From assembly GCF_000428985.1 (NCBI RefSeq), contig NZ_AUAZ01000019.1, positions 1 to 64,000 of the forward strand: a DNA stretch of 64,000 bases. Reading direction: 5' to 3'. Shown in pieces: positions 44,093-54,160 of this stretch (position 1 is its first letter; the number at the start of each line of letters is the position of its first letter). A program made the translations under genes and the position numbers. Origin of the DNA: Marinobacterium litorale DSM 23545. GTDB taxonomy: Bacteria > Pseudomonadota > Gammaproteobacteria > Pseudomonadales > Balneatricaceae. Under the pieces are notes generated by a model that had not been told where the DNA came from, ran no database searches, and worked only from the letters and a program-made list of their open reading frames with translations.

Positions 44093-44515
44093 TTAGATTC
44101 CTGAGTCCCGGTGATGCTCCGGTATCTGCTCAGGTCGTGACCAAACCACGACCGCACCAACCGCCAGCGCCGACAGAATCAGCATCAGTATCAGGGGGTG
44201 GCGAATCACGTAAATCACAATCAGCAAAGCGACGAGCATACCGATCGATGCGACCACCTTGGAGCGGCGATCGATGACACCGCCACGCTCCCAATTGTGC
44301 AAGATCGGGCCAAAGGTGGCGTGGGATATCAACCAGCGCCGCAGCCGAGGCGAGCTGCGTGATGCGCTCCAGGCGGCAATCAATACAAACACGGTGGTGG
44401 GCAGGCCCGGCAACAGAACGCCAAGCATCGCCAGACCGATGGCAATCCAGGTCACTGCCAACCAGAACCAGCGCATCGAAGCATACTCTGCGGTGTCCGT
44501 CTGTCCGGTTTTCAT
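44093..44515 (-). CDS. YbaN-family (DUF454) inner-membrane protein
   Basis: A 140-residue protein with two helical hairpins. FWLAVTWIAIGLAMLGVLLPG with the LPGLPTTVF motif is diagnostic of DUF454, and the second hydrophobic pair is near residues 85-125. The segment between them carries the SSPRLRRWLISHATFGPIL typical of the family. Function unknown. The first 20 residues may be excluded by a later start. Confidence 0.88.
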   Translation of the reverse strand: MKTGQTDTAEYASMRWFWLAVTWIAIGLAMLGVLLPGLPTTVFVLIAAWSASRSSPRLRRWLISHATFGPILHNWERGGVIDRRSKVVASIGMLVALLIVIYVIRHPLILMLILSALAVGAVVVWSRPEQIPEHHRDSGI

Positions 44516-44613
44516 AGGGCCCCCACTCGACTACTTCCTGAAGTATAGATAATGGGGGCTCACCAGGTCCCTGTGAAATGAATATTCTTTTCCTTTGATA
44601 TAGCTCAAGACAA

Positions 44614-45291
44614 TCAGAGCTCATCACAATGTCGCGGCACCCAATCGACGGCGCCGGCTTGTTTAGCGTTGGGTTTAAAGCAGAAATCCATTGTAAACGA
44701 TTGCTCGCAACGCTTAACGACCCAGTGCTCCTCCCAGACACCTTTCGCGACCTGCCCGGCCAACTCGCGATCAGCCGGTTCCCGGGAGACCCGGGTATCG
44801 GCAACCGCCACCTGACGACAGTCACCCTGCGCTTCAGTTAGCTGAGCAGAACGTACGGCAACAGCCTCCTTCAACAGATCGCCCAACAACAAAGGACCCA
44901 CTCGGCTCTCGCCCGGCACCTGGGGTTGAACCTGAATCCGTCCATCCTTAGCTACCACTAGAACGTTATAGATCGCCTGCTCACCACATCGCTCAAGTGC
45001 AAACCGCTGTCGCCAAATCCCACGAACGGGCTCTACCTGCCCATCCTCGAACAGAGGCGTATCAAGAACGGCAAAGCGGGTTGGTTCGACCTTATATTGA
45101 GTCTCACAGCGAGTCTGACGCTCCAGAATATCTCGATCCCAATACAGCCCCAGCTCAAACAACCGATCCAGATAAGCTTTACTGGTCAGGTAACGCTCAA
45201 AGGCGTCACTGTTTGGGGCCGCCGCGTTCACGCTGCCCACCAAACAAACCATCAGGGCACCAGCCGCCAGCTGACTGTGATAACGTCGCAT
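44614..45291 (-). CDS. Exported protein of unknown function
   Basis: A 225-residue protein with a signal peptide (LAAGALMVCLVGSVNA). The mature part has paired cysteines (TRCETQY, ERCGEQA, GDCRQVA, KRCEQSF, MDFCFKP, RHCDEL), suggesting disulfides, and two regions that resemble each other around 'WRQRFALERCGEQ' and 'WEEHWVVKRCEQS', as if an internal repeat. It is probably periplasmic. No family recognised. GAGAC-type ribosome-binding site before the ATG. Confidence 0.7.
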   Translation of the reverse strand: MRRYHSQLAAGALMVCLVGSVNAAAPNSDAFERYLTSKAYLDRLFELGLYWDRDILERQTRCETQYKVEPTRFAVLDTPLFEDGQVEPVRGIWRQRFALERCGEQAIYNVLVVAKDGRIQVQPQVPGESRVGPLLLGDLLKEAVAVRSAQLTEAQGDCRQVAVADTRVSREPADRELAGQVAKGVWEEHWVVKRCEQSFTMDFCFKPNAKQAGAVDWVPRHCDEL

Positions 45292-45477
45292 AGAGTCTCC
45301 TGTTAGCTAAACCAAAGCCCATAAAAACCGAAGTGCGGGCACCGGTGCAAGCGAATTACCCACGGAGTCGTTTTCAAGGGCCCCACAGAGCGTTTAAAGA
45401 CAGGAAAAAACTTGTGCGTATCCTGCTCAGGTGTTTCTATAAACACAGCGAGGGAGTGAACAAGCCAGTGGAGTCCA

Positions 45478-47415
45478 ATGGCGATGCTCAAAAGAAGGGA
45501 GCCGTTTATTGTCAGTGAGCGTGGACTGATCGCCACGCTCTTCGGGCTCTATTTGGTAGCCACCGCTGCACTGTCCGTTTTCAGTTTCTACTCCAGCCAG
45601 ACAGAACAGCTGGCATCCACCCGATCCATGTTACTGACGGCGGCCCGCGCGGGTGGACATATCATCGGCCGTTACTTCCATGACATCTACGCACTGGACC
45701 GGGCCCCCGGCGATGTTCACTACCGATTAATTGTTGAATCTCTGGACGAGCTGGTCGCAGATCTGCCCGACGTAGAATACGTGTACTCCATGGATATGGT
45801 CGATGGGCAGGCTTACTTCATAGTCAGCAATGAAACCGGGCTCGATCGTCGCCGCGGGACACTCAGCGTTTTTTATAACCCCTATGACTCCGCCCCCGAG
45901 GACCTGTTCCAGGCCTATAGCAGCGGCGAGCCGGTATTCTCCGACATCTATGACAACGAATGGGGAACGTTCCGATCAGCCTTCGTCCCAACCCGACGCG
46001 CCGACGGCACGCTGTATATCATGGCCGCCGATATCAAGATCGACAGCCGGGCAACCCTACTCACCAACAGCATCTACTCATCCGCTCTGATTGCACTTCT
46101 GGCTCTGCTGCCCCTTTACCCGTTGATGAGAACCTATCGGCGATTGCAGCGCCGGCGAGAAGAAGATCTGGAGCGGGAGCTCTACTACGACGCCATCACC
46201 GGGCTGCCGGATATCACCGGAATGCAGCGAGACCTAGCCCACAGCACTGATCAAGATCACCTGAGCGGCATCTTGATCAACCTGGACGAGTTTCACGCTA
46301 TCAACACGTTGTTTGGGTATGACGCCGGTGACAGGTTACTTAACCAAGTGGCCGACGCCATCAAAAAGAAACTGCCAAGCGGCGCCAGGCTCTATCGCTC
46401 ACTGATCGATGAGTACTTCGTGCTGCTGCCCGATGCCGACGAACAGAGCGCGATGCGGCTGGCGCAAACGCTGCTCGATACCATTTTTGAGCCGATCGAG
46501 GCTGACGACAGGCGGCGTATTACCGTCACGGCTCGCGCCGGCGTCGCGCTGGCTATTGAGGGCGCCGAAGAACTGCTGCTGAATGCCCGCGAAGCGATGG
46601 ACGAAGCCCGCCGTCAATCTCAGGAGATCATGCTCTACCACGAGGGGCTCCATCCGCAAAAACGCTACGCGGAAAACCTGCATTGGCTGAACGAAGTCAA
46701 CGATGCATTCCGTCAGGGTCGCCTGAACCCCTGGTTTCAGCCCATCTGCGAGACCGCCACCGGCGCGATTCGCCACTACGAAGCCCTGGCTCGCCTCACC
46801 GACTCCCGGGGCGAAATACACACCCCCTTCCACTTTCTCCCGGCGATTCGCAAAAGCCACCTGTATCGTCAGCTGACCTGCGCCATGATCGAGCAGAGCT
46901 TCCAGCACTTTGCCCACAGTGATGCCTCTGTTTCCATCAACCTGACCCGTTACGATCTTCTGGATGAAACCACCATCGCGCACCTGATAACTAACATGCA
47001 CCGGTTCGGCATGGAGGGCCGCGTAATCATCGAGGTCATCGAGTCTGAATCGATCGATTACCAGGATGAAGTCCTGAAAGTGCTCAAGCATTGTAAACAA
47101 CAGGGGATCCGAATCGCCATCGACGACTTCGGTAGCGGTTACTCCAACTTCGATCAGATTTTGAAGATCGATGCCGATTATTTGAAAATCGACGGATCCC
47201 TGATCCGCCGACTTCAGAGCAGCCGCAAAGCACAGGCGCTGGTCGAGGCGATCACGCGTTTCGCCCACAGTTTGAATATTCCGATGATCGCGGAGTTCGT
47301 GGAGGATACTGCAACCATCACGCAGCTGCAGGCACTTGGCGTCCAGTATGTTCAGGGTTATGCAATCGGCCGGCCTACGCCTGCGGAAAAAACCGAGCTT
47401 AAGCACACCGAGTGA
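45478..47415 (+). CDS. Membrane GGDEF-EAL protein, degenerate GGDEF, active-looking EAL
   Basis: A 645-residue protein with helices at about residues 17-37 and 200-220 around a periplasmic cache-type sensor. The GGDEF domain (about 235-395) has SLIDEYF where GGDEF should be, so it cannot be a cyclase and may bind GTP as a regulator. The EAL domain (about 405-640) has YEALARL, an Asn in NLTRYD, IEVIESE, DDFGSGYS, YLKIDGS and AEFVED, so all the main catalytic positions for c-di-GMP hydrolysis are present. Probably a ligand-controlled phosphodiesterase. Convergent with the Wadjet operon. Confidence 0.9.
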   Translation: MAMLKRREPFIVSERGLIATLFGLYLVATAALSVFSFYSSQTEQLASTRSMLLTAARAGGHIIGRYFHDIYALDRAPGDVHYRLIVESLDELVADLPDVEYVYSMDMVDGQAYFIVSNETGLDRRRGTLSVFYNPYDSAPEDLFQAYSSGEPVFSDIYDNEWGTFRSAFVPTRRADGTLYIMAADIKIDSRATLLTNSIYSSALIALLALLPLYPLMRTYRRLQRRREEDLERELYYDAITGLPDITGMQRDLAHSTDQDHLSGILINLDEFHAINTLFGYDAGDRLLNQVADAIKKKLPSGARLYRSLIDEYFVLLPDADEQSAMRLAQTLLDTIFEPIEADDRRRITVTARAGVALAIEGAEELLLNAREAMDEARRQSQEIMLYHEGLHPQKRYAENLHWLNEVNDAFRQGRLNPWFQPICETATGAIRHYEALARLTDSRGEIHTPFHFLPAIRKSHLYRQLTCAMIEQSFQHFAHSDASVSINLTRYDLLDETTIAHLITNMHRFGMEGRVIIEVIESESIDYQDEVLKVLKHCKQQGIRIAIDDFGSGYSNFDQILKIDADYLKIDGSLIRRLQSSRKAQALVEAITRFAHSLNIPMIAEFVEDTATITQLQALGVQYVQGYAIGRPTPAEKTELKHTE

Positions 47416-47425
47416 GCATAACCTC

Positions 47426-48592
47426 TTAAACCGGACTGCCCCTCCAGGCCTCATTCGCCCATCGACGCAGTTCCCGATGCACCTCGTTTACCGGGAGAAA
47501 CTCCTGCTCTAAACGGCCTTTATTCTGCCGTAAAAGATACTTGTAGAAAGCGCCCTCTTCATCGGTTAATCCGACCGGTAAATTCCCTTGAGCACAGATA
47601 GGCTCCTGAACGGCTCGATCCTTTTCATATAATTGAAAAAGCGCAGGCGACATCAACAGGGCAGACAGTGACGGCTGATATTGCCTGGCACGGGACAACA
47701 TCAACAACCCCCAGGTATCCATGTCTCCCCAATATCCGACCTGTTTGCCCTCGAAATGCGCAGCCTGTAGCCACTGGAGATCCAGCCCCGCTCCGAGCAC
47801 TGCAATGGTATCCGCCAGTTGAGGCAACTGATGAATACAACGCTCGTTTTCCACCACCAAAACCCGGGAACTTGGCAGGGGCGTTTCAGCCAGCTCTGAT
47901 GTCGTCAGCCTGAGTCGCTTAAACGGCAACAAGCCTTGATCCAGCGGCGCAACCAATACCCAGTGTTCGTTTTCATCAAAGGCATCAAGAAAATTGCTCA
48001 GCCCCTGTTCACTGGCCGCTCCTTCAAAACGTTCATCTAATAGTTTGGTTAATAGAGTTCCGTTGCGCTCGAAGAACTTGGTATCAACACCCAAGCCGGC
48101 CAAAAGTCTGAGCGGACGCCCGTGAGCACAACCGGGCGAGAGCCTATCCGCCAGCCGCGCCGTATCCAGCACCTCTTGCCGCTCTTTATTGCGCCATAAT
48201 GAGCGATCACGGATCAGTAATTCACGATAGATCGGTTCAACATGGGTCACCAGATACTCCAGCACGCCGTACTCTTCAGTAACGGTAGCGTCAGCCGCTA
48301 CCGAAACCCATTCCGATGGGGTATGGATATGCCAGCAGACTGGAATGGAGATCGCCTCCGCGCCCGCCCGATACTTCACCGACTGCCATTCCACGGTACC
48401 GACTTGAACCGCCTGCCACCGTCTAACATGCTCATAAACGGCAGTGGTTTTGGCTGAAAACTCGGCCCCGGTGGGTTTGCCGATCGATAGCGTCAGCGGC
48501 CAGCTATCCGGCGACAGCAAGCGTTCTACCCGAAGCGCAGAACGATGCCACTGTTTGGCAAGCCGGCGGGAGAGTTCACTGGGGGACTTCAT
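47426..48592 (-). CDS. jetD: Wadjet nuclease subunit JetD
   Basis: A 388-residue subunit with the DUF3322 N-terminal and DUF2220 Toprim-like C-terminal domains. Visible acidic motifs are VLVVENERCIHQLP and YWGDMDTWGLLML, which match the Toprim Glu and DxD metal-binding pattern of topoisomerase VI-like nucleases. In studied Wadjet systems JetD cuts plasmid DNA after JetABC loop extrusion. The ATG at 48592 (MKSPSELSRRL) overlaps jetC by 17 bases; an upstream ATG at 48625 is less likely. Last gene of the operon. Confidence 0.93.
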   Translation of the reverse strand: MKSPSELSRRLAKQWHRSALRVERLLSPDSWPLTLSIGKPTGAEFSAKTTAVYEHVRRWQAVQVGTVEWQSVKYRAGAEAISIPVCWHIHTPSEWVSVAADATVTEEYGVLEYLVTHVEPIYRELLIRDRSLWRNKERQEVLDTARLADRLSPGCAHGRPLRLLAGLGVDTKFFERNGTLLTKLLDERFEGAASEQGLSNFLDAFDENEHWVLVAPLDQGLLPFKRLRLTTSELAETPLPSSRVLVVENERCIHQLPQLADTIAVLGAGLDLQWLQAAHFEGKQVGYWGDMDTWGLLMLSRARQYQPSLSALLMSPALFQLYEKDRAVQEPICAQGNLPVGLTDEEGAFYKYLLRQNKGRLEQEFLPVNEVHRELRRWANEAWRGSPV

Positions 48593-51500
48593 GGCTGGCT
48601 GCCGTGTGCTGATGATACAGGTCATCCAGTGCCTGCCAGCTCAATGTGGTCAGGTTGGACTCCAGCCCCCTGCGGTGAACCACGATGGCCGAACGGGTAT
48701 GGTTACGCAGTAGACGCATCTCCTTATTCGGCGTGATAAACAGTGCATGGAGGCCAAACTCTTTCAGCGCTGCAATGATTCGCCCGGCCACGGCGTGGGA
48801 GCTGCGCGAGAACGCCTCATCCAGCACGATAGTGCCAAACAGAGGTCGGCTACTGCCATCGGGACAGAGCGCATAGCTCAGCGAGGCGGTCAGTACGTAG
48901 GAGGCGATAATTTCCTTTTCACCGCCACTGCCGCCCTGGGAGCCGCGCCGCGTCTCTATGATTTTCCCGCTTTCACGGTCAATCACCGAAACCTTGAACT
49001 CCAGCCGAAATCGAGGATCCAGCAGCGCCTTGGCGCCGAGCGTGCGGTGTCTGTCACAGGCATCTCGCAGCTGTTCGACAATGTTTTGCAGCGCCCAGTA
49101 CTGGCTCTCCCCTTCATCGTCGTTAAAGCGCGCGGATGCCAGCTTTCGCTGGGCGTGCTGCAGGCTGCGCAAGCTCTCATGGATCACCTTGGACGAGACC
49201 AGCTGCAGATAGCGGCCGGACTGAAAGTCCGTGCGGCGGAGCGTATTGTTTACATCCTCCAGACGCTCTTCGATCATAGCCACCTCGTTATCGACGTGGC
49301 TCAACAGCTGGGTGACACCCTCATCGGAGGAGCGATTCAAATAGGCTTTGAACTGTTTCTGCTTCTCCGGAAGCGCCTCCTCTGTGAGCAGCTGTAGCCG
49401 CTCCAGGTATTGAGGCACGTCTTCCAGCTCCATCCCCACATCAGAGAGCGCTCCGCGATCCTCCCGTTTGGCGGCAGCCATGAGTTTTGTCAGCTCCCGC
49501 GCCAGGTCGCTCACCCGCTCTCTCAGCGACTCCAGCTCTTTCTGCAGTTGCTCCAGTACGTTGCGTTCAATATCGCTGATATCTTTCAGCTGCTCCGCGC
49601 TGACTGCCGGGAAAGCAGCGTCAGCCAGCTGACGCTGCTCCACCGTCAAACCTGCCTGCGCTCGCTGAAACGCCTTGCTTTTATGCGCTTTGGCCTGAAT
49701 CAGGTCGCGCTCCAGGTTAATATATCGGGTATGCAGTGCTTCTCGCTCTTCAGCGATCTCCTTAAGTACTTTTTCCGCTTGCTGCCAAGTCTCTTTGGCG
49801 GCAGACACGTCCGAATCCGGCGCGGTTAGCCGCTTGAGCTTATCTTCCTGCTCCGTTACCTGACGCCTGGCCTCATCAACATCGATCTGCTCGAAAGTGA
49901 GATTTTGCAGCTGATCCAACAGCGTGAGCTGAAGCTGGAGTTGCTGCGCCGCCGCTTTCGACTTTTCAACCTGGGCTTTAAGTGTTTCGCATTCACGATC
50001 CGCGTCGGCGATTTTCCGGGCCAACGCGGCCAGCCTGTCCCGGTTATCAAACCCGGTTTGCCAGTCTTCATCCAGACGCCGCTGATCCTGCTTATCAAAA
50101 AAGCGCGCCTTGCCGGACATCAAGCCCTGTTGTGTCATGGCGTTGGGCGTGTCGCGCAACTGCTCGGGCGAATCGACGCAATGGCGGTCATACCCGGCCA
50201 GCATCGCCTTGACCGACTCTCGGTAAGGGTGGGTTTTGTACTCCAGCTTGCGGGTAAAACCGTCATCCAGAAAGCGGGGCTGGACACCCGGCGCTTTGAC
50301 CTCAAGCAGGCGCACATGCAGCCTGTTATGACGTTGGTTCACCCAACGCAGTGCCGCCTGGATCGACTCTGGCGGCACCAGTATGCGCAGGCGATGGGCG
50401 CCGATGGCCCGTTCGATGGCGCCACGCCAGGCCTGTTCCGCCTCTTTAACCTGTACCAGCTCGGCCACGAACGGTAGTCGATCCTCATCCAGCCCAAGCT
50501 CCTCAGCAAGGGCCGCACGGAAGTGGTGGAAGGTTGCGGGGATATTGGAGCCGGGCCGCCGCTCGACTTCTTTGAGCTCCTCTTTCAGGGTATCCCGAGA
50601 GTCTCTGGCCTGTTTCGCAGCCACGCCATGTTCAAACGCCAGCTCAGCTGCATCTTCGGCTTCTTTACGCACCTCATCGAAGCGCTCCGCCAGCGCCTCC
50701 TTATTGGCGTTGAAAACCTGGCGGTCGACCTCATCGGGCAGCGCCAGCTTCTGTGCCAACTGTCGATACTGAGCCGCATATTTTTCACAGGTTCCAAGAT
50801 TCTTACGCTTCTCCGCAATCAGCGATTCCAGTGTCTGGATATCGGAACCACCCAGGTTGAGATAGGCCTCTTTGAGGTCATTCCGCACCCCCTCCTGGAC
50901 GTCATAACGCCTGTCCGCATCGGCCCTGTTCTCTTGAGCCCTCTCAAAGGCTTCTGTCAGGCGATCACACTCGTCACTCCAAAGCTGGTATGCCTGCTCG
51001 CCAAACCAGACCGGCAAGATCCGGTTGAGCCGCGCCTTCTCAGACAACAGCTGTTCGTTCGACTGGTACTTCTGCCAGCCGTTCTTGACCGGCTCCAGCG
51101 AGCGCTGCTGACGACGGGCGATCTCCAGTTCCTCATGGATGGCGCTCAGATCATCGAAGCTGTCAGCCACCTCCCTGGCCCGATCAAACGCCGAGGTATC
51201 GTCCAGCACCAGCTCACGGAAAATCTCGTCGATGCTGTTCAACTGCTTCAAACCCGCCGCCCGATTGAGCAGGTTAAAGGCATTTTCGCGGACTTCGAAA
51301 AAGTCGCGCACACGGGCGAGAAAATCCTTCTTCGCACTGTAGGTCCAGATACCGGTATGGTTTTTTTCCAACTGGCGCAGGGCTCGCATCCCACCCTCGT
51401 GGTGCGTGGTCAACCAGTGCTCCAGCGTTTGATCAGGCGAGGTGGCAAAAAACCAGAGGCGTTTGAGATCGGTGGTTGCCGAGCTGGTATTATCAAACCA

Positions 51501-51881
51501 GAGCAGTACGCCAAGGCGCACCAGGTTCTCGCCGTTATCTAATGTGGCGGCGATGCCGGTGACGGTTTTACCGGGCCGGGCGATGTGGGACTGCTGCGCG
51601 CTCTCATCCCCGGGCCCGGAAACACCACGCACGTAGGAGACCAGATCCCGGTCACTCTCATGGCCGCCGGTGGAGGCCAGATTGTACTTGGGGTTGGCGC
51701 ACAGTAGCGTCATCAACGCATCGACCAGCGTGGTTTTACCACTTCCTGTAGGGCCGATAACGGCGGTTCCATCGAGATGGATTTGCGCGTGATGCGCGCC
51801 ACTGAAACCGCCCCAGTTAAAGAGTTTTAACTCCTGCAGCCGGTAGGTAGCCTCCTGATGCCAGAATGCAGCCTGAGTCAT
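48576..51881 (-). CDS. jetC: Wadjet SMC-like ATPase JetC
   Basis: A 1101-residue MukB/SbcC-like ATPase that extrudes DNA loops. Walker A is GPTGSGKT (residues 43-50), followed by long coiled coils (about residues 270-420 and 600-900) around a central hinge-like region. The C-terminal head has the ABC signature GGSGGEKEIIASY and Walker B TIVLDEAFSRS. Length and order are those of Wadjet type I. It overlaps jetB by four bases. With JetA and JetB it forms the SMC complex that recognises small circular DNA. Confidence 0.96.
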   Translation of the reverse strand: MTQAAFWHQEATYRLQELKLFNWGGFSGAHHAQIHLDGTAVIGPTGSGKTTLVDALMTLLCANPKYNLASTGGHESDRDLVSYVRGVSGPGDESAQQSHIARPGKTVTGIAATLDNGENLVRLGVLLWFDNTSSATTDLKRLWFFATSPDQTLEHWLTTHHEGGMRALRQLEKNHTGIWTYSAKKDFLARVRDFFEVRENAFNLLNRAAGLKQLNSIDEIFRELVLDDTSAFDRAREVADSFDDLSAIHEELEIARRQQRSLEPVKNGWQKYQSNEQLLSEKARLNRILPVWFGEQAYQLWSDECDRLTEAFERAQENRADADRRYDVQEGVRNDLKEAYLNLGGSDIQTLESLIAEKRKNLGTCEKYAAQYRQLAQKLALPDEVDRQVFNANKEALAERFDEVRKEAEDAAELAFEHGVAAKQARDSRDTLKEELKEVERRPGSNIPATFHHFRAALAEELGLDEDRLPFVAELVQVKEAEQAWRGAIERAIGAHRLRILVPPESIQAALRWVNQRHNRLHVRLLEVKAPGVQPRFLDDGFTRKLEYKTHPYRESVKAMLAGYDRHCVDSPEQLRDTPNAMTQQGLMSGKARFFDKQDQRRLDEDWQTGFDNRDRLAALARKIADADRECETLKAQVEKSKAAAQQLQLQLTLLDQLQNLTFEQIDVDEARRQVTEQEDKLKRLTAPDSDVSAAKETWQQAEKVLKEIAEEREALHTRYINLERDLIQAKAHKSKAFQRAQAGLTVEQRQLADAAFPAVSAEQLKDISDIERNVLEQLQKELESLRERVSDLARELTKLMAAAKREDRGALSDVGMELEDVPQYLERLQLLTEEALPEKQKQFKAYLNRSSDEGVTQLLSHVDNEVAMIEERLEDVNNTLRRTDFQSGRYLQLVSSKVIHESLRSLQHAQRKLASARFNDDEGESQYWALQNIVEQLRDACDRHRTLGAKALLDPRFRLEFKVSVIDRESGKIIETRRGSQGGSGGEKEIIASYVLTASLSYALCPDGSSRPLFGTIVLDEAFSRSSHAVAGRIIAALKEFGLHALFITPNKEMRLLRNHTRSAIVVHRRGLESNLTTLSWQALDDLYHQHTAASHEVPQ

Positions 51882-52639
51882 TCCCTGCCCTCCTCGTCCG
51901 TGGATGTCCCCTCCCCGGTTGGCTGTTGCCTCAGCCAGTCGAGCAGTACCTGCAGATTTTCCGGGTTGGCCAGATGGGCGATAATCGGCCGGATCATAAC
52001 GCGCTCGTTTTTGTCTGGCTCAGACACCAGGCCGTGATCCTTCAGTTGGTCCAGCAGGTTGAACATCCGCTTTCGCTCCCGGGCTTCGCTGCCCTGCTCA
52101 CCGAGGTACACCTGCATTTGCGGAATCAGTTCATCCACCGCTACCCGGGCCTGGGCTGCTCCGGTGCCGGCCTCCTGTTCATGGGCAATAAAATACTGAC
52201 GCAGAATCGCCACCAGCAGTGACTGCTCCAGAGTTAAACGCTGCTTACGCACCAGCGGATGAGACCACTCCTCGTCCGGCTCATCCTCTGCGACTTCGGT
52301 TTTCAACACCTTGAGAAAGAGCAGTCCGCGCACATCATCCACCGCCGCCATCAGATCCAGCGGCTCAAGGATCGCGTTCAACGCGGTCAGTTCGCGGCTG
52401 GCGATTCGGTAGTGATTGGGTTTCTGGCTTTCTTCCAGCAAGCCGAAACGAAGCAACTCCTGGGAAGCCTCACGCAACCGTCGTTCGGTACGATGCAGTT
52501 CGACGTTATCCACGGGGGAGATGTCCGTCTGAGCACTGTCGTGATCGCCAACCAGAGCCTCGTCGGTGACTACCTCAGCAGTGGACTCCCCGTCCTGTTT
52601 AAGGGGGCGTCCGGTAATACGGTCGAATATCCCGTCCAT
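51878..52639 (-). CDS. jetB: Wadjet KITE subunit JetB
   Basis: A 253-residue protein of the DUF4194 family, the MukE-like KITE subunit of Wadjet. Tandem winged-helix sequence features can be seen around ERRLREASQELLRFGLLEES and RKRMFNLLDQLKDHGLVSEP. The gene lies two bases after jetA and overlaps jetC by four, so stoichiometric coexpression is likely. The acidic N-terminus and C-terminus are less conserved. Confidence 0.93.
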   Translation of the reverse strand: MDGIFDRITGRPLKQDGESTAEVVTDEALVGDHDSAQTDISPVDNVELHRTERRLREASQELLRFGLLEESQKPNHYRIASRELTALNAILEPLDLMAAVDDVRGLLFLKVLKTEVAEDEPDEEWSHPLVRKQRLTLEQSLLVAILRQYFIAHEQEAGTGAAQARVAVDELIPQMQVYLGEQGSEARERKRMFNLLDQLKDHGLVSEPDKNERVMIRPIIAHLANPENLQVLLDWLRQQPTGEGTSTDEEGRE

Positions 52640-52641
52640 GG

Positions 52642-54141
52642 CTAAAACTCCCAGTCGATGCCGTTTAGATCACTTGAGCTCAGGGTAAGATAGGGCACAC
52701 GAAACAGCCAGCGGCGCTGTTGGTCATCCAGCAGCTCCAGCTGCTGAAACGCATTTTCATCAATGGGTACACCGGCTTCCCGCGCCATACCCAGCCAAAG
52801 CGCGAAGGTCTCCAGATCATCCACAGGCGGCATCTGTTCTGTAAGCTCTGCCAAGGTCATCGGACGCCCCTGCTCAGCCAAAATTTGCAATGTCTGCAGA
52901 ATCGCTGCTTCGCGATCCAACCCATCCAGCGCCTCCCAGAACTCGGTGTCGATATCGGTGAGGTCCGCATCGGCCGCAGTCAGATCCAGCTCATCCTGGC
53001 TGTCATTCTCCAGGGACTTGAAGCGCAGGCGCTCCGGCACCGGGAGATTCCCCAGCGCAACCGCCACCGGAGGCAGCGGCGCAGGCATGCGCCTGACAGC
53101 CTGCCGTTGCCAGTCCAGGTTGAGCGCGACATTCATGATCTCGGTGAGCAGCTGCCCCACTCGATGATGTTCTGCCGCAAGCCCTGTTTTCAGAAAGCCT
53201 TTCACATCTTTCTCGCTGCGGGCGCGCGCCTGAAGCACTGCCTGGCTCTCTTTCACCAGACGGCCCGGTAGCCATTTGAGATCATTCAACTGGGCACGGT
53301 GCAAGGCCTGGCCAGCCGATGGGTGGAAGAGAATGGTGCGCAGCCGCTCGCGCATCGCCTCCAGCTCGGTACTTTGCTGCAGCTGCTGCTGAAAACTGTC
53401 GAACACACGTCCCTCCGGTGTATTCAACAGCGCGACCTGCCCCTCCAGCAGCTGATCGACAATATCGCCCCGGTGAAGCTGCTCCGACATGATCGACTGC
53501 CGAAGGCGGCGGTCGGCCTCCCGCCAGGAGTCTTCCACGCGCCGGAAATCGGCCCGTAACCCCGTTGCCAGGCCATAGACCTCGCGAATACGCTCCACCG
53601 CCTCTGTATCGGAAAGCACCGGAATATCCCCGGCTTCAGCATCCGCCAGCTCCTGCTCCAGCGCTTTGATTCGGCTTTTCAGGGAGGCGATTCGGCTGGC
53701 GGGGTTGGGATTGAGCCCCACTTCCAGATTCTCGATCTCGCGCTGCACAACGGAGAGGCGCGAAGCGGTGGAGGTCATAATGCGGTTATCCAGCGAGTCG
53801 ATAAAGCGGATCGCCGCCGACAACGCATCAGTAGCGTAGAGCCGCTGCGCCCGCTCGATCACCAGCCCGCGTTTGATCCACTGGCGCAACTCCCGCCCGG
53901 CCTGCAGCCGGGTGTTGTCCGGCTCGATACCGTACTCATCCTGCGCCGCATAGGCCTCCAGCATCTCCGAGAGCGCCTGCAGGGCGTCCTCCTCAGCGAT
54001 GCCATCGTCGGCTGTATCAAACAGCGCACTCAGGCAACCCAGCACCAGCGGCGCACGGCGGGACGCCAGCAACACCCAGGCCGGATGCCTCTGGCGGGCG
54101 GATACATATTTCTGAGTGCGTTGTTGAGCGGATTCGTCCAT
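52642..54141 (-). CDS. jetA: Wadjet kleisin subunit JetA
   Basis: A 499-residue protein of the DUF3375 family, the MukF-like kleisin that closes the JetC ring. It has an N-terminal winged-helix part (RHPAWVLLASRRAPLVLGCL), a helical and coiled-coil middle (about residues 130-230) and a C-terminal winged-helix region. An AAGAGA site precedes the ATG. It starts 19 bases after the YhcG-type gene, so the Wadjet genes are probably transcribed with the upstream pair. Confidence 0.94.
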   Translation of the reverse strand: MDESAQQRTQKYVSARQRHPAWVLLASRRAPLVLGCLSALFDTADDGIAEEDALQALSEMLEAYAAQDEYGIEPDNTRLQAGRELRQWIKRGLVIERAQRLYATDALSAAIRFIDSLDNRIMTSTASRLSVVQREIENLEVGLNPNPASRIASLKSRIKALEQELADAEAGDIPVLSDTEAVERIREVYGLATGLRADFRRVEDSWREADRRLRQSIMSEQLHRGDIVDQLLEGQVALLNTPEGRVFDSFQQQLQQSTELEAMRERLRTILFHPSAGQALHRAQLNDLKWLPGRLVKESQAVLQARARSEKDVKGFLKTGLAAEHHRVGQLLTEIMNVALNLDWQRQAVRRMPAPLPPVAVALGNLPVPERLRFKSLENDSQDELDLTAADADLTDIDTEFWEALDGLDREAAILQTLQILAEQGRPMTLAELTEQMPPVDDLETFALWLGMAREAGVPIDENAFQQLELLDDQQRRWLFRVPYLTLSSSDLNGIDWEF

Positions 54142-54160
54142 GAGTCTCTTGGTTTACGGC

